The translations under genes were made by a program, and so were the position numbers. A DNA stretch of 40,057 bases. Source: Nostoc sp. KVJ20 (GTDB lineage: Bacteria; Cyanobacteriota; Cyanobacteriia; Cyanobacteriales; Nostocaceae). Shown here piece by piece: positions 24,965 through 33,137 of this stretch. Numbering within the stretch: position 1 is the stretch's first letter; the number at the start of each line of letters is the position of its first letter. The DNA is taken from NCBI RefSeq assembly GCF_001712795.1, contig NZ_KV757711.1:2084-42140 (forward strand), given 5' to 3'. The notes under the pieces are model-generated. The model saw only the letters and a program-made list of their open reading frames with translations. It made no database searches and had not been told where the DNA came from.

Positions 24965-25855
24965 ATGAGTAGGGGAATTTATATAGTTGCCAATGACCGG
25001 GTTATCGATAATGCGATCGCTTTACTCAATAGCATTCGTTACTATGACCCAGAAGTAATCATTTATCTCATACCATTTAATGAAAATTATCACAAAGTAG
25101 CAGAGCAGGTTGCTACCTTACACAATGTCAAAATTTTCCCAGATTTAGAACTTATTGATAAATTTACCAAACGCATCGGAGAAATTTTTGATAGAGATTT
25201 TCTCGCCTTACCCAACAAAATGCGTAAGCTAGTAGCGTGGTTTGGCCCTTTAGATGAGTTTATTTATATTGATACGGATATTGTCGTTTTTGAAAAAATC
25301 GCCGACAATTTAGACAAACTTTCAGAAGTTGATTTCTTCTGTTGTGACTACCATCATGCCAATGACAAACTACGAAATATTTTTTCACCATTGGTAAAAG
25401 AGCAGCAAATTTTTTCCGATGTGCAACTTCAAGACGTTTTCAACAGTGGTTTTTGGGCTTCTAGAAAAGGAATTATTACCGAACAACAAATGGATGAAAC
25501 TTTGCGCGAGTGTGCAGCGCATCGTGAATATTTCGATTTTTCTGAAGGAGTTACAGACCAACCAGTTTTAAATTATCTTGTGCTTAAGCTGATTGCCAAA
25601 CGTGGGAATCTCGTCAAAATTCCTGGGGGTGGGCCTGGTAGTTGGGCGGGTTCACAAAATTTTCAACAGCAAGATTACGCCCTCTATGACCGAGGACAAC
25701 GACTAAAATATCTTCACTGGGCTGGTACGCGGATGAAAACTGGTAGTCCCTATTGGCAATTGTGGGAACACTATCGCTATCTTCATGAGGGTAAATTTGC
25801 TTTCATCCCCAAGTTAACTCGCCGTTTATTTCCCTTTGTTGCTGCTCGTACTTAA
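24965..25855 (+). CDS. GT-A glycosyltransferase, divergent paralogue 2
   Basis: The 296-residue protein follows the same plan as its neighbours but is more divergent and shorter. It has GIYIVANDRVIDNAIALLNSI, VAWFGPLDEFIYIDTDIVVF with DxD at D103-T-D105, DVFNSGFWASRKG, EGVTDQPVLNYLVLKL, and LKYLHWAGTR with the metal-ligand histidine. A glycine-rich GGGPGSWAG loop near 222-230 has no equivalent in the other two. The start is 3 bp after the previous stop. It is likely to act in the same pathway on a different linkage. Confidence 0.8.
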   Translation: MSRGIYIVANDRVIDNAIALLNSIRYYDPEVIIYLIPFNENYHKVAEQVATLHNVKIFPDLELIDKFTKRIGEIFDRDFLALPNKMRKLVAWFGPLDEFIYIDTDIVVFEKIADNLDKLSEVDFFCCDYHHANDKLRNIFSPLVKEQQIFSDVQLQDVFNSGFWASRKGIITEQQMDETLRECAAHREYFDFSEGVTDQPVLNYLVLKLIAKRGNLVKIPGGGPGSWAGSQNFQQQDYALYDRGQRLKYLHWAGTRMKTGSPYWQLWEHYRYLHEGKFAFIPKLTRRLFPFVAART

Positions 25856-25871
25856 TATTAGGAGTATCCCA

Positions 25872-26906
25872 ATGATTGATGGCATTTACATCCTAGCCAA
25901 TGATGTTGTCTATGACCAATTAGTTTCGTTGCTCAACAGTATAGAAGCTAATGCTGGTAGGAAAATTCCTATTTGTATACTTCCATATAATGAGCGATTA
26001 GACAAGGTAAGAGCAGAGATTGCATCTAGAGATAATGTCAGCTTATTTGAAGATTCTGATTCCATAGCTTACTGGGATAACTTTGCCACTCAGATATGGA
26101 AAAATTACCCTAGAGCGCAAAAAACTTGGCGAGAGTGGGGCTTTCCAGAACTCTATGAGTTACCAATGCACCGCAAATTTTGTGCTATCGATGGCCCATT
26201 TGATAGATTTATTTATTTTGATGCAGATACTTTGTTAATGGGGCCCATAGATTATGTATATGAAAAATTAGATAACTACGATTGGGTAGTCAATGATTTT
26301 CAGTATAAGTCTGATTTAAAATTTATTTTTGATGGTTCACCAGAGCAGATACAACAAATTTTCAACTTAGAGAACTTGCAGTCTAAAGTATTTTGTGCTG
26401 GTTGGTTTGCCACTAAGAAAAATATTTTTTCTCCAGCGATGAGAGCCGATATACTTGACAAATTAGCCGCAGGTGAAGCTGATGTCATGGCTTTCTTAGC
26501 GCCCGACCAATCTTTATTTAACTACATGGTGTTGAGAAGCAAAATTTCATATTATAACTTTGCTTTTCATGACTGCGAACAGGCAACTGGTAATCACTGG
26601 GGTTCTCAATTTGATGTGGTAGATAATATCCTCTACGACCAAGGGCGGAGGTTGACATATTTACATTATATGAGTATATCTTCTTCAAATTTTGTGAGGC
26701 TTTGTAGGGGTGAAGATGTTGATATTCCTTACCGCGATGTTTTCTTATATTATCGCTATTTAAAATCACCTGAAAAACGTCCTCAAAGCTTTACGCGTCC
26801 AAGCAAGCTAATGCTTCTGCAAAAGTCTACTAGTAGTTTTATTCAGCAAAGAATCAACAATTTTAAGCTAAACTATCGCAATTTTAAGGATAGAATTACT
26901 AGTTAA
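25872..26906 (+). CDS. Npun_R2821/Npun_R2823-type GT-A glycosyltransferase, paralogue 3
   Basis: A 345-residue protein closest to paralogue 1: GIYILANDVVYDQLVSLLNSIEA, HRKFCAIDGPFDRFIYFDADTLLM with DxD at D117-A-D119, SKVFCAGWFATKK, APDQSLFNYMVL, LTYLHYMS and DVFLYYRYLKSPEKRP. An insertion of about 10 residues (near 80-95, YPRAQKTWREWGFPEL) is not in paralogue 1. The open frame extends 12 codons upstream, overlapping the previous gene. I chose the ATG at 25872 because ATTAGGAG lies just before it and the paralogues begin at this point. It is the last gene of the cluster. Confidence 0.83.
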   Translation: MIDGIYILANDVVYDQLVSLLNSIEANAGRKIPICILPYNERLDKVRAEIASRDNVSLFEDSDSIAYWDNFATQIWKNYPRAQKTWREWGFPELYELPMHRKFCAIDGPFDRFIYFDADTLLMGPIDYVYEKLDNYDWVVNDFQYKSDLKFIFDGSPEQIQQIFNLENLQSKVFCAGWFATKKNIFSPAMRADILDKLAAGEADVMAFLAPDQSLFNYMVLRSKISYYNFAFHDCEQATGNHWGSQFDVVDNILYDQGRRLTYLHYMSISSSNFVRLCRGEDVDIPYRDVFLYYRYLKSPEKRPQSFTRPSKLMLLQKSTSSFIQQRINNFKLNYRNFKDRITS

Positions 26907-26987
26907 AAATAAGTCAAAATAGAGTTTTTCTCATTCTTGATTAACTAATATAATTCAGTTGAAGCAATCCTATCTAGTTTGTGAAAG

Positions 26988-27174
26988 GAATGGCACTAAG
27001 AAAAGATACATCCCCTGCTCTAACTGGTTCCCAGCCTGGAGGCTGGGAAAGCATTCTGGGAGGAGGCTCCGCCTCCAGTAGCTTTAATTGAGGCAGAGCC
27101 TCTTTAAATACATTCCCAGCCTGGAGGCTGGGAACGAGACTAAACAAGCTTTTGGGATTTTCTTAGTGCCATTC
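26988..27174. mobile_element. MITE-like element with perfect 17-bp TIRs
   Basis: GAATGGCACTAAGAAAA (26988-27004) is exactly inverted at 27158-27174. The interior has four hairpins: TTCCCAGCCT-GG-AGGCTGGGAA twice (27028-27049 and 27113-27134), GGAGGC-TCC-GCCTCC (27062-27076) and GAGGC-AGA-GCCTC (27090-27102). No transposase is encoded and no clear target duplication is visible. It abuts the end of another repeat family at 26987. Confidence 0.65.
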
Positions 27175-27195
27175 GGTTCTGAAAGTTAGTGGTTT

Positions 27196-27232
27196 TTAGA
27201 TACCTGAATTATCAAATAATTCGGGTATCTAA
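27196..27232 (+). terminator. Hairpin at convergent gene ends
   Basis: TTAGATACCTGAATTAT-CAA-ATAATTCGGGTATCTAA forms a 17-bp stem with one G-U pair in RNA. It is followed by CCTTTTC on the plus strand. It lies between the converging glycan cluster and small membrane-protein gene, 14 bp past the latter's stop, and may end either transcript. Confidence 0.5.
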
Positions 27233-27245
27233 CCTTTTCACATAT

Positions 27246-27620
27246 CTAAGAAAAAGAATCTAAATCTAAAGATTGCATACCTTCACGTTCTATAAAGGTC
27301 ATCATACTTCCCAACTGCAACCAAACTAATAAACAAGTAAACAAACTAATTGGTAGACCGACTCCTAAAGCCAAGGTGGAGGGAAAGCCAAATATTTCTA
27401 AGCCTGAAGACAGAAATAAACAAGTGCCGCCAGTTATACCGATAAATGGCACAAGTAATTGTTTCAGTGAGGAACGTGGTTTAGTATTTTCTGCTCGTTC
27501 GCTTGGCCATTTCTGCACAATTACTTTTAACGTGCCAGATAATGCCAAACCAGATGTTAATGCTGTCAAAAAGCCAACAAGTAAGAGGAAATAGGGTGGT
27601 TGTAGAGGAAAATAGTACAT
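27246..27620 (-). CDS. Small cyanobacterial membrane protein, unknown function
   Basis: This 124-residue protein has three or four hydrophobic segments (about 8-32, 54-74 and 80-104) separated by a basic loop (SERAENTKPRSSLKQ). No family is recognised with confidence. AGGAG lies 5 nt before the ATG. It starts 28 bp after the ubiB-like gene on the same strand and is probably co-transcribed with it, suggesting a role at the same membrane, which is inference only. Confidence 0.65.
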   Translation of the reverse strand: MYYFPLQPPYFLLLVGFLTALTSGLALSGTLKVIVQKWPSERAENTKPRSSLKQLLVPFIGITGGTCLFLSSGLEIFGFPSTLALGVGLPISLFTCLLVWLQLGSMMTFIEREGMQSLDLDSFS

Positions 27621-27648
27621 TAAAACTCCTGATTTATATTAAAGGTTT

Positions 27649-29436
27649 TTAGTTTTTACTTGCTGACTCTGACTGGTTTCCAGTAAAAGGCGCAAGGAAT
27701 GTAGCTTTTGGGAGAATAGCGGCTGCACCTTCTCTGGATAAATCTGTTAAAATCCCGATCGCTACATTTAATAAACGATCCGGTTTTAAGTCATCCTTAA
27801 CGAGGTTCCACAGGCGTTGGACATCTTCTGTGTGGAGGCGGTCATCTTCGGTGAGAGCAAGCACCAGCTGTCGCCGCAGAAACTTCCCTTCTTCCGAGAT
27901 TAAATATTGGAACCCCATCTGGGCTGTGGGCAATACATCAAAGTTGCTATCGGTACGAGCGATCGCAATCAAATTCTCTAACCGCTGCCACTGAAATTTA
28001 CCATCTTTGAATAACACATTCAATAATCGTCGCCGTAATTCCGGCGATTCGCCCGTCAGCAACCGCCGTGCTATGTAGGGATAACCCACTTCAATAATTT
28101 TGAAATCCGGGTTGAGGCTCAGGGCAATACCTTCCTGAGTCACCAAGGAACGAATAATCAAAGCAAACTTTGCCGGGACTCGGAAAGGATATTCATACAT
28201 CAATTCCGAAAATTCATCGGTAATAGTTTTGAAGTTAAAATCCTTGACATTTTTGCCAATAGCGTTTCCTAGCACTGCTTCTAATGCTGGCACGATCGGG
28301 CAAATATTCGTGTCTGGAGTCAGAAATCCTAATTTTACAAAGTCTTCGGCTAAGTCGGTGTAGTCTTTATTTACCAAATGCACTAGTGCATCTACCAGTG
28401 TTTCTTTGGTGCTTTCCTCCAACTGATCCATCATACCGAAATCAATGTAAGCCATACGACCATCGGCTACAGCAAATAAATTGCCGGGATGAGGGTCAGC
28501 ATGGAAGAAGCCGTGTTCTAAAAGCTGTTGCAATCCTGATGTAACACCAATTTGGATGATCGCTTCTGGATCTAAACCTGCTTCGCGGATGCGTTGAGTG
28601 TCCGTCAGCTTGAAGCCGTCAATCCATTCCAGGGTTAAAACGTGGGTGTTGGTGTAACGCCAGTAAATGCCTGGAACTTTTACTTGCGGGTCGTTGTGGA
28701 AGTTGCTAGCAAATTTTTCGGCGTTGCGGCCTTCATTAATATAGTCAATTTCTTCAAATAACTTTATGCCAAACTCGTCCACAATTAAAGTTAGGTCGTG
28801 ACCGAGATTTAAAGGCAACCAAGGAGCTACCCAACCTGCTGCCCAACGCATCAGATATAGGTCGCGGGTGATTACCGGGTGTAAATTGGGGCGTTGCACC
28901 TTCACGGCGACTTCTTCGCCGCTGACCAGACGACCCCGGTATACTTGACCCAAGCTAGCAGCCGCTACTGGGCTAGGTGACAGTTCGCTAAAACTTTCAT
29001 GGATTGGACGGCCTAGTTCCGTTTCGATAATCTGGTAAGCGATCGCATTATCGAAAGGTGGTAACTGGTCTTGTAACTTGATCAGTTCTTCTAAAAAATC
29101 TTTGCGTATCAGGTCAGGCCTAGTAGAGAGGGCTTGACCAACTTTAATAAAAGTCGGGCCGAGGCGGGTGAGCAGTTCTCGCAACTGGATAGCTCGTTTA
29201 CCCTTGTTCTGCTCAACTTTATCTTGCCATTCGTCCCACTTCAGATTGAGTATAAATCCTGCAAAGGAGGAGATAATTCTCAGCACTCGCCCCCAGGCTA
29301 GCCAAGGACGGTAACTATAGTAGCGAGCGATCGCATCTGGATCATAGAGTTTTAGTTGAGCAGGTTGATACTGACCCACGCCTTTTTTTGCCTCTTCAAC
29401 TGAAAAATTTACAATGATTCTTTTCTCCTGACTCAC
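27649..29436 (-). CDS. ABC1/UbiB-family atypical kinase
   Basis: The 595-residue protein belongs to the ABC1/ADCK/UbiB protein-kinase-like family. It shows the KxGQ motif (FIKVGQALSTRPDL) that covers the active site, the alanine-rich AAASLGQVYRGRL in place of a glycine loop, the AVKVQRP lysine, the catalytic HADPHPGNL loop and the metal-binding IDFGMMDQL. Members support quinone or lipid metabolism at membranes; cyanobacteria have several, and plant plastoglobule ABC1K kinases are related. The C-terminal 150 residues are variable, with no clear membrane span. It heads a probable two-gene unit with the small membrane protein. Which of the cyanobacterial subtypes it represents cannot be told here. 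Confidence 0.92.
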   Translation of the reverse strand: MSQEKRIIVNFSVEEAKKGVGQYQPAQLKLYDPDAIARYYSYRPWLAWGRVLRIISSFAGFILNLKWDEWQDKVEQNKGKRAIQLRELLTRLGPTFIKVGQALSTRPDLIRKDFLEELIKLQDQLPPFDNAIAYQIIETELGRPIHESFSELSPSPVAAASLGQVYRGRLVSGEEVAVKVQRPNLHPVITRDLYLMRWAAGWVAPWLPLNLGHDLTLIVDEFGIKLFEEIDYINEGRNAEKFASNFHNDPQVKVPGIYWRYTNTHVLTLEWIDGFKLTDTQRIREAGLDPEAIIQIGVTSGLQQLLEHGFFHADPHPGNLFAVADGRMAYIDFGMMDQLEESTKETLVDALVHLVNKDYTDLAEDFVKLGFLTPDTNICPIVPALEAVLGNAIGKNVKDFNFKTITDEFSELMYEYPFRVPAKFALIIRSLVTQEGIALSLNPDFKIIEVGYPYIARRLLTGESPELRRRLLNVLFKDGKFQWQRLENLIAIARTDSNFDVLPTAQMGFQYLISEEGKFLRRQLVLALTEDDRLHTEDVQRLWNLVKDDLKPDRLLNVAIGILTDLSREGAAAILPKATFLAPFTGNQSESASKN

Positions 29437-29661
29437 AAGTTAGTTGCAAGTTCAAGATAGCCAGTAGTCTTTTATCTAAAACAACTAGAACTTTACCCTT
29501 TAGGGATAGTGTTCGAGGCGATTTTAGCTTATTGCCACTGCCTAGATATGTTTATCTTTTTCTTAATTATACTTTATAAAACTACAACTACTTTTCCACG
29601 TTTTGGATGATTTTATCTTTTCTTAACTTTACTTTATATAAATATAAATATTTACCTATGC

Positions 29662-29696
29662 AAGATCCCCGGCTTCTCACGGAAGCCGGGGATCTT
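29662..29696. terminator. Strong hairpin AAGATCCCCGGCTTC / GAAGCCGGGGATCTT
   Basis: A perfect 15-bp stem with a TCACG loop. It is followed by GGTTTTATCTTTATTT on the plus strand. It may be a terminator-like dispersed repeat; on the minus strand it lies 260 nt past the aminopeptidase stop and has no U-run. Confidence 0.45.
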
Positions 29697-29795
29697 GGTT
29701 TTATCTTTATTTATACCCTGCGATTTAAGTGAAAAATAAAAGATTCTATGTATCTACAAAGAAATTACACTATCAACTAAAACCTTGCTAATTGG

Positions 29796-29900
29796 TATAG
29801 CAATCCCATCTGATCTGTGAGAATTTACGAATAGAAAAATCCTACTTTTGCAAGCATTACAGGCTTTATTCTTTCTCACATATTATTTAGGATTACTATA
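29796..29900. mobile_element. Candidate 105-bp MITE with imperfect TIRs
   Basis: TATAGCAATCCCATCTGATCTGTGAGAA at the left is an imperfect inverted copy of the right end, which reads TATAGTAATCCTAAATAATATGTGAGAA on the opposite strand. The TA-bounded ends suggest an IS630/Tc1-like mobiliser, which is inference. A relative of the left end is at 26964-26987. Confidence 0.5.
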
Positions 29901-29956
29901 GTGATTTTGTCACAATTACTAATTACCAATTAGCTACTTTTAATTATCATGTAGTG

Positions 29957-32587
29957 CTATTTAGATTTGGCCTCCAAGTTTTCTAAACGGCTTCTCAATT
30001 CCTGGTTTTGTTGTTTGAGTTGGTCGAAATCTTCACGCAATTGGCGCAGGTTTTTTTCGGAACCAATATTCTTTTGCACTTTAGAAATTTCTTCCTCAGC
30101 ATAGCGACGCACACGCCCATCAGCCGTTTGTTCAGCGAGCGATCGCAAAATCCCGACTGCTTTAGGCGTTTCCATTTGTCCTAATGCCGCTGCTACCGCC
30201 ACTTGCGTTAAAAAGAAGGTTTCTTTGGCTAGTTCTGTTAATTTTTCTAAAATCCGTTCCAAATTAGCTGGACTTTGACCGACAGAAATCTTTCCTAAAG
30301 CGCGAATTGTGGCTAAACGTAGAGGTTGCGGCACACCAAGTTTGGTGTATTCGATAAGCAGATTTAAAGCTGTTTCCGAGGTTTTGAATTCAGCTAAACC
30401 AGCAACTGCACCACTCCGCACGATTTCATTCCAACCCGCCTTCTCTTCTAAAACAGATTTCAGCAACTTTAATACTTTGTCTTCTTTGGGTTTTTCTTCC
30501 AAGTTTGCCGATGAAATCGCCCCGATCGCACGAGAAGCTGCTGCTTCCACATAGTAGCTAGGATCGCCTTTTTGTAAAACCCCTCTCACAATCTTATAGC
30601 TTTCAGCTGTTTTAATTTGAGCAAGTGCTTCCACTACAGATCGTCGCACGTAAGCATTTTTATCTTTTAAAGCCGGAACTAAGCCATCAAAGGCTTGATC
30701 TAAGTTGATTTTGGCCAGTTGTTTCGCCACTTCCACACGCACACCCCACAATGGGTCATTTTTTAGCGAAGCAGAAAGCGCAATGGTAGCTTCTAACCCG
30801 CCTTTTTTCGCCAAAGCTGTTGCTGCATAAACACGTGAAATCGGGTCAGGATCAAATTCTAACTGTGCTTTTAACTCTGATATTGGATACTCCAAAACTA
30901 CTGTTTTTAGGTAATTATTTCCAACATCAAAGCTGATAAATTGAGGCTTATTTTCTAGGGGAAAGTAGAAGCTTTGTTCACGTTCATTCACCCGCACAGT
31001 GAAAGTTTTGAGTGCTGAGTGCTGAGTGCTGAGTTTTCCATTACTCTTCACCTCACTCTTGACTTCTTCTTGCGTATAGCCAAAACCAATAGGTATTTTT
31101 AAATCAAACAAATCCTTACTGCCATTTTTACCTTCAGCAGCTTGGGTTTGAGTTACTGTAATTTTTGCTAACTTAGCATCCCCATCCCAAGAGTAAGCCA
31201 CTTTAAAATCGGGATGACCACCACGATAAACGTATTGGTCAAAGAGGAACAAAAGATTACGTCCGGTAGATTTTTCAATCGCCCTGAGTAAGTCTACTGT
31301 TTCTACGGTTTTGTGAGCATTATCTTGGATAAATGTTTGGATAGCTTGCCAAAATAATTCATCTCCCAATTGGGCCCGAATCATGTGATAAACACAAGAC
31401 CCTTTTTCGTAGATGTGGCGATCGTAAAGTTCAATAGCTTCTCGGTAAACGTGCGTTACCATCGGTCGGCGATAACGGCTACTATCTTCACTTAAGTAGC
31501 GACGAGCTTCCAATAAACGATAGTAAGCTGCTTCTTCTGAACTATATTCCTCTTCTGTCCACATCACCTCAGAGTAAGAAGCCATCCCTTCTTTAATCCA
31601 AGCATGAGACCAATGCTTAATCACCACCAAATCACCAAACCACTGGTGCGCGAGTTCGTGGACGACTAAACTTTCGGTGTTGCGGTTATCTAAGGCGGCA
31701 CGTTCATCCAGCAAACATCTATCTGTTAACAGAGTTGTGGAGGTGTTTTCCATGCCGCCAAAGATGAAGTCATCGACGCAAACTTGGGCGTATTTCGGAA
31801 AAGGGTATGGATAACCATATTTTTGGCTCAAAAATTCGATCATCCGGGGAGTTTTGTCCATGCTGCGTTTAGCATCTTCCTCCCGTCCCTTTTCTACGTA
31901 GTAGGTAACTGGTTTACCCTTCCACTCATCCCGAATTTCAGCAAAATCACCTACTGCTAAGGCCATTAAGTAGGTAGGATGAACTTGTTGCTGTGACCAA
32001 TGGTAGATTTTGTAATCACCATCTTCTATAGTGTCAATTAATTCGCCGTTGGAAATAGCCACGAGAGGGTTGGGGACACGGACGCGAATTTCCGAAGTAG
32101 ATAGTTGTCCTGGATAGTCGAAGCAGGGGAACCAAAAGCGAGAGTCTTCGTCTTCTCCCTGAGTCCAAACTTGCGTAGGCTTGTTTGGGTAATGCTTGTC
32201 TGGTTGAATAAAATAAATACCGCGTTGCGGTTTTGCCACCGAATAGGCGATCGCAATTAGCAAGCATTTACCAATTTGAGTCGCCTCAGAAAGTTGAATG
32301 GAAAGCTGTTCCCCGTCGTAGTCAAAACTTTGTGGAACCTCGTCTACCTGCACAGACTCGATATTCAGGTTTACAGCATCCAAAGTCAAACTATCAATGC
32401 CATTACGGATTGGTAAGAGGCGAATGCTACAACTGCCCTGATAGCAAAGCTTTGGAATATCCAAGCTGAGATCGAGAAAAATATGCTCTACCTGTCCGGG
32501 GCGATCGGGGTTGTACTGTGGTCTTGCTCCCGGTAACTCAAAAGGTTTGTGTCCGTTATTATCTGTATCAAAATAAGACTTCGACAT
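29957..32587 (-). CDS. M1-family zinc aminopeptidase with HEAT repeats and C-terminal coiled coil
   Basis: This 876-residue protein has the M1 beta-domain (about 20-215) and a thermolysin-like catalytic domain with GGMEN (about 276-280), HELAH (310-314) and the third zinc ligand E333 in WIKEGMASY, with exact 18-residue spacing. A YEKG tyrosine region follows (about 385). After about residue 590 come five to six HEAT-like repeats (such as DPISRVYAATALAKKGG and NAYVRRSVVEALAQI), and a terminal coiled coil (about 840-876, LRQLREDFDQLKQQNQELRSRLENLEAK). It cleaves N-terminal residues from peptides; the HEAT part may choose partners. The segment around residues 517-526 (STQHSALK) is encoded by a heptamer repeat. 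No signal peptide is visible. AAGGA precedes the ATG. The gene is monocistronic. Confidence 0.93.
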   Translation of the reverse strand: MSKSYFDTDNNGHKPFELPGARPQYNPDRPGQVEHIFLDLSLDIPKLCYQGSCSIRLLPIRNGIDSLTLDAVNLNIESVQVDEVPQSFDYDGEQLSIQLSEATQIGKCLLIAIAYSVAKPQRGIYFIQPDKHYPNKPTQVWTQGEDEDSRFWFPCFDYPGQLSTSEIRVRVPNPLVAISNGELIDTIEDGDYKIYHWSQQQVHPTYLMALAVGDFAEIRDEWKGKPVTYYVEKGREEDAKRSMDKTPRMIEFLSQKYGYPYPFPKYAQVCVDDFIFGGMENTSTTLLTDRCLLDERAALDNRNTESLVVHELAHQWFGDLVVIKHWSHAWIKEGMASYSEVMWTEEEYSSEEAAYYRLLEARRYLSEDSSRYRRPMVTHVYREAIELYDRHIYEKGSCVYHMIRAQLGDELFWQAIQTFIQDNAHKTVETVDLLRAIEKSTGRNLLFLFDQYVYRGGHPDFKVAYSWDGDAKLAKITVTQTQAAEGKNGSKDLFDLKIPIGFGYTQEEVKSEVKSNGKLSTQHSALKTFTVRVNEREQSFYFPLENKPQFISFDVGNNYLKTVVLEYPISELKAQLEFDPDPISRVYAATALAKKGGLEATIALSASLKNDPLWGVRVEVAKQLAKINLDQAFDGLVPALKDKNAYVRRSVVEALAQIKTAESYKIVRGVLQKGDPSYYVEAAASRAIGAISSANLEEKPKEDKVLKLLKSVLEEKAGWNEIVRSGAVAGLAEFKTSETALNLLIEYTKLGVPQPLRLATIRALGKISVGQSPANLERILEKLTELAKETFFLTQVAVAAALGQMETPKAVGILRSLAEQTADGRVRRYAEEEISKVQKNIGSEKNLRQLREDFDQLKQQNQELRSRLENLEAKSK
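31010..31035. repeat. Heptamer repeat (ACTCAGC)n inside aminopeptidase gene
   Basis: Three tandem GTGCTGA units (plus strand) lie within the coding sequence, specifying about eight residues of the linker between the catalytic and HEAT parts. The same unit occurs in spacer DNA at 38702-38737. Confidence 0.7.
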
Positions 32588-33137
32588 TGATCCTTACTGA
32601 CCTTGTAATCCTGAAAAGTCTGGCTTGGCTGGATGTTGTTAAGCAAAATAGCGGTGTGTATATTTCCCAAATTAATAGGGCATCATGGAGGTGAGAACTT
32701 CCCTTTGGGATTAGGGATTGAAATTAATCTCACTCCAACTTCCAAAGCACGGCTGTCGAACCTTGGACTTTTTTCCATATTCCTACCGCATTTACTTTTC
32801 CTGATGTTTTGCACTTTTTTGTCACTGAGTCAAGAGTCTCTTGCCCCTCGAAAGATTCTCATTAAGTACAAATACTCCTAATTATTCTTATAACTTAGGA
32901 TAGCTTGCTGCTGCTGATCAGGCTATTTTCTTTGAGATGAACAGCATATCATTTGCGGATTTGCTCATCATCCCTTTGAAGTATTTTTGAGAGTAACTAT
33001 TAGACTGCTAACTTATAGGACTACTAATTTTATCAGTAAATACCGATCAATGAGCGGAAATTATTAAGAAATCCGAAAACTCTACAATGACACTTGTATA
33101 AATCTCGGTGACAATCTGAGCAAAAGAGGATAATAAA
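32588..33137. other. 550-bp divergent spacer, no gene seen
   Basis: This lies between the minus-strand aminopeptidase and the plus-strand DUF3352 gene. A short open frame at 32633-32881 has no family character and no ribosome binding site. No hairpin or repeat stands out. AGAGGATAATAAA before 33138 contains the likely Shine-Dalgarno sequence GAGGA. Confidence 0.5.

Larger units (their letters stand above)
26907..27245. other. Convergent spacer with nested repeats
   Basis: No gene is seen between the end of the glycan cluster and the minus-strand small membrane-protein gene. The spacer contains the end of a GCAATCC-type repeat (26964-26987), a 187-bp element with perfect TIRs (26988-27174) and a strong hairpin (27196-27232). 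Confidence 0.7.
29437..29956. other. 520-bp AT-rich spacer with hairpin and small palindromic element
   Basis: No gene is seen. Near-direct AT-rich repeats of the type TTTATCTTTTTCTTAATTATACTTTATA (about 29549-29578 and 29610-29638) lie upstream of the ubiB-like gene. A GC-rich hairpin follows at 29662-29696, and a 105-bp inverted-repeat element at 29796-29900. Confidence 0.6.

Noticed and set aside
32700..32740. GGGATTAGGGATTGAAAT sequence resembling the end of cyanobacterial CRISPR repeats
   Set aside because: It occurs once, with no repeat-spacer periodicity nearby and no cas genes in the window.
32633..32881. 82-codon plus-strand open frame in the spacer before the DUF3352 gene
   Set aside because: No ribosome binding site, no domain-like pattern, low-quality composition; probably chance.
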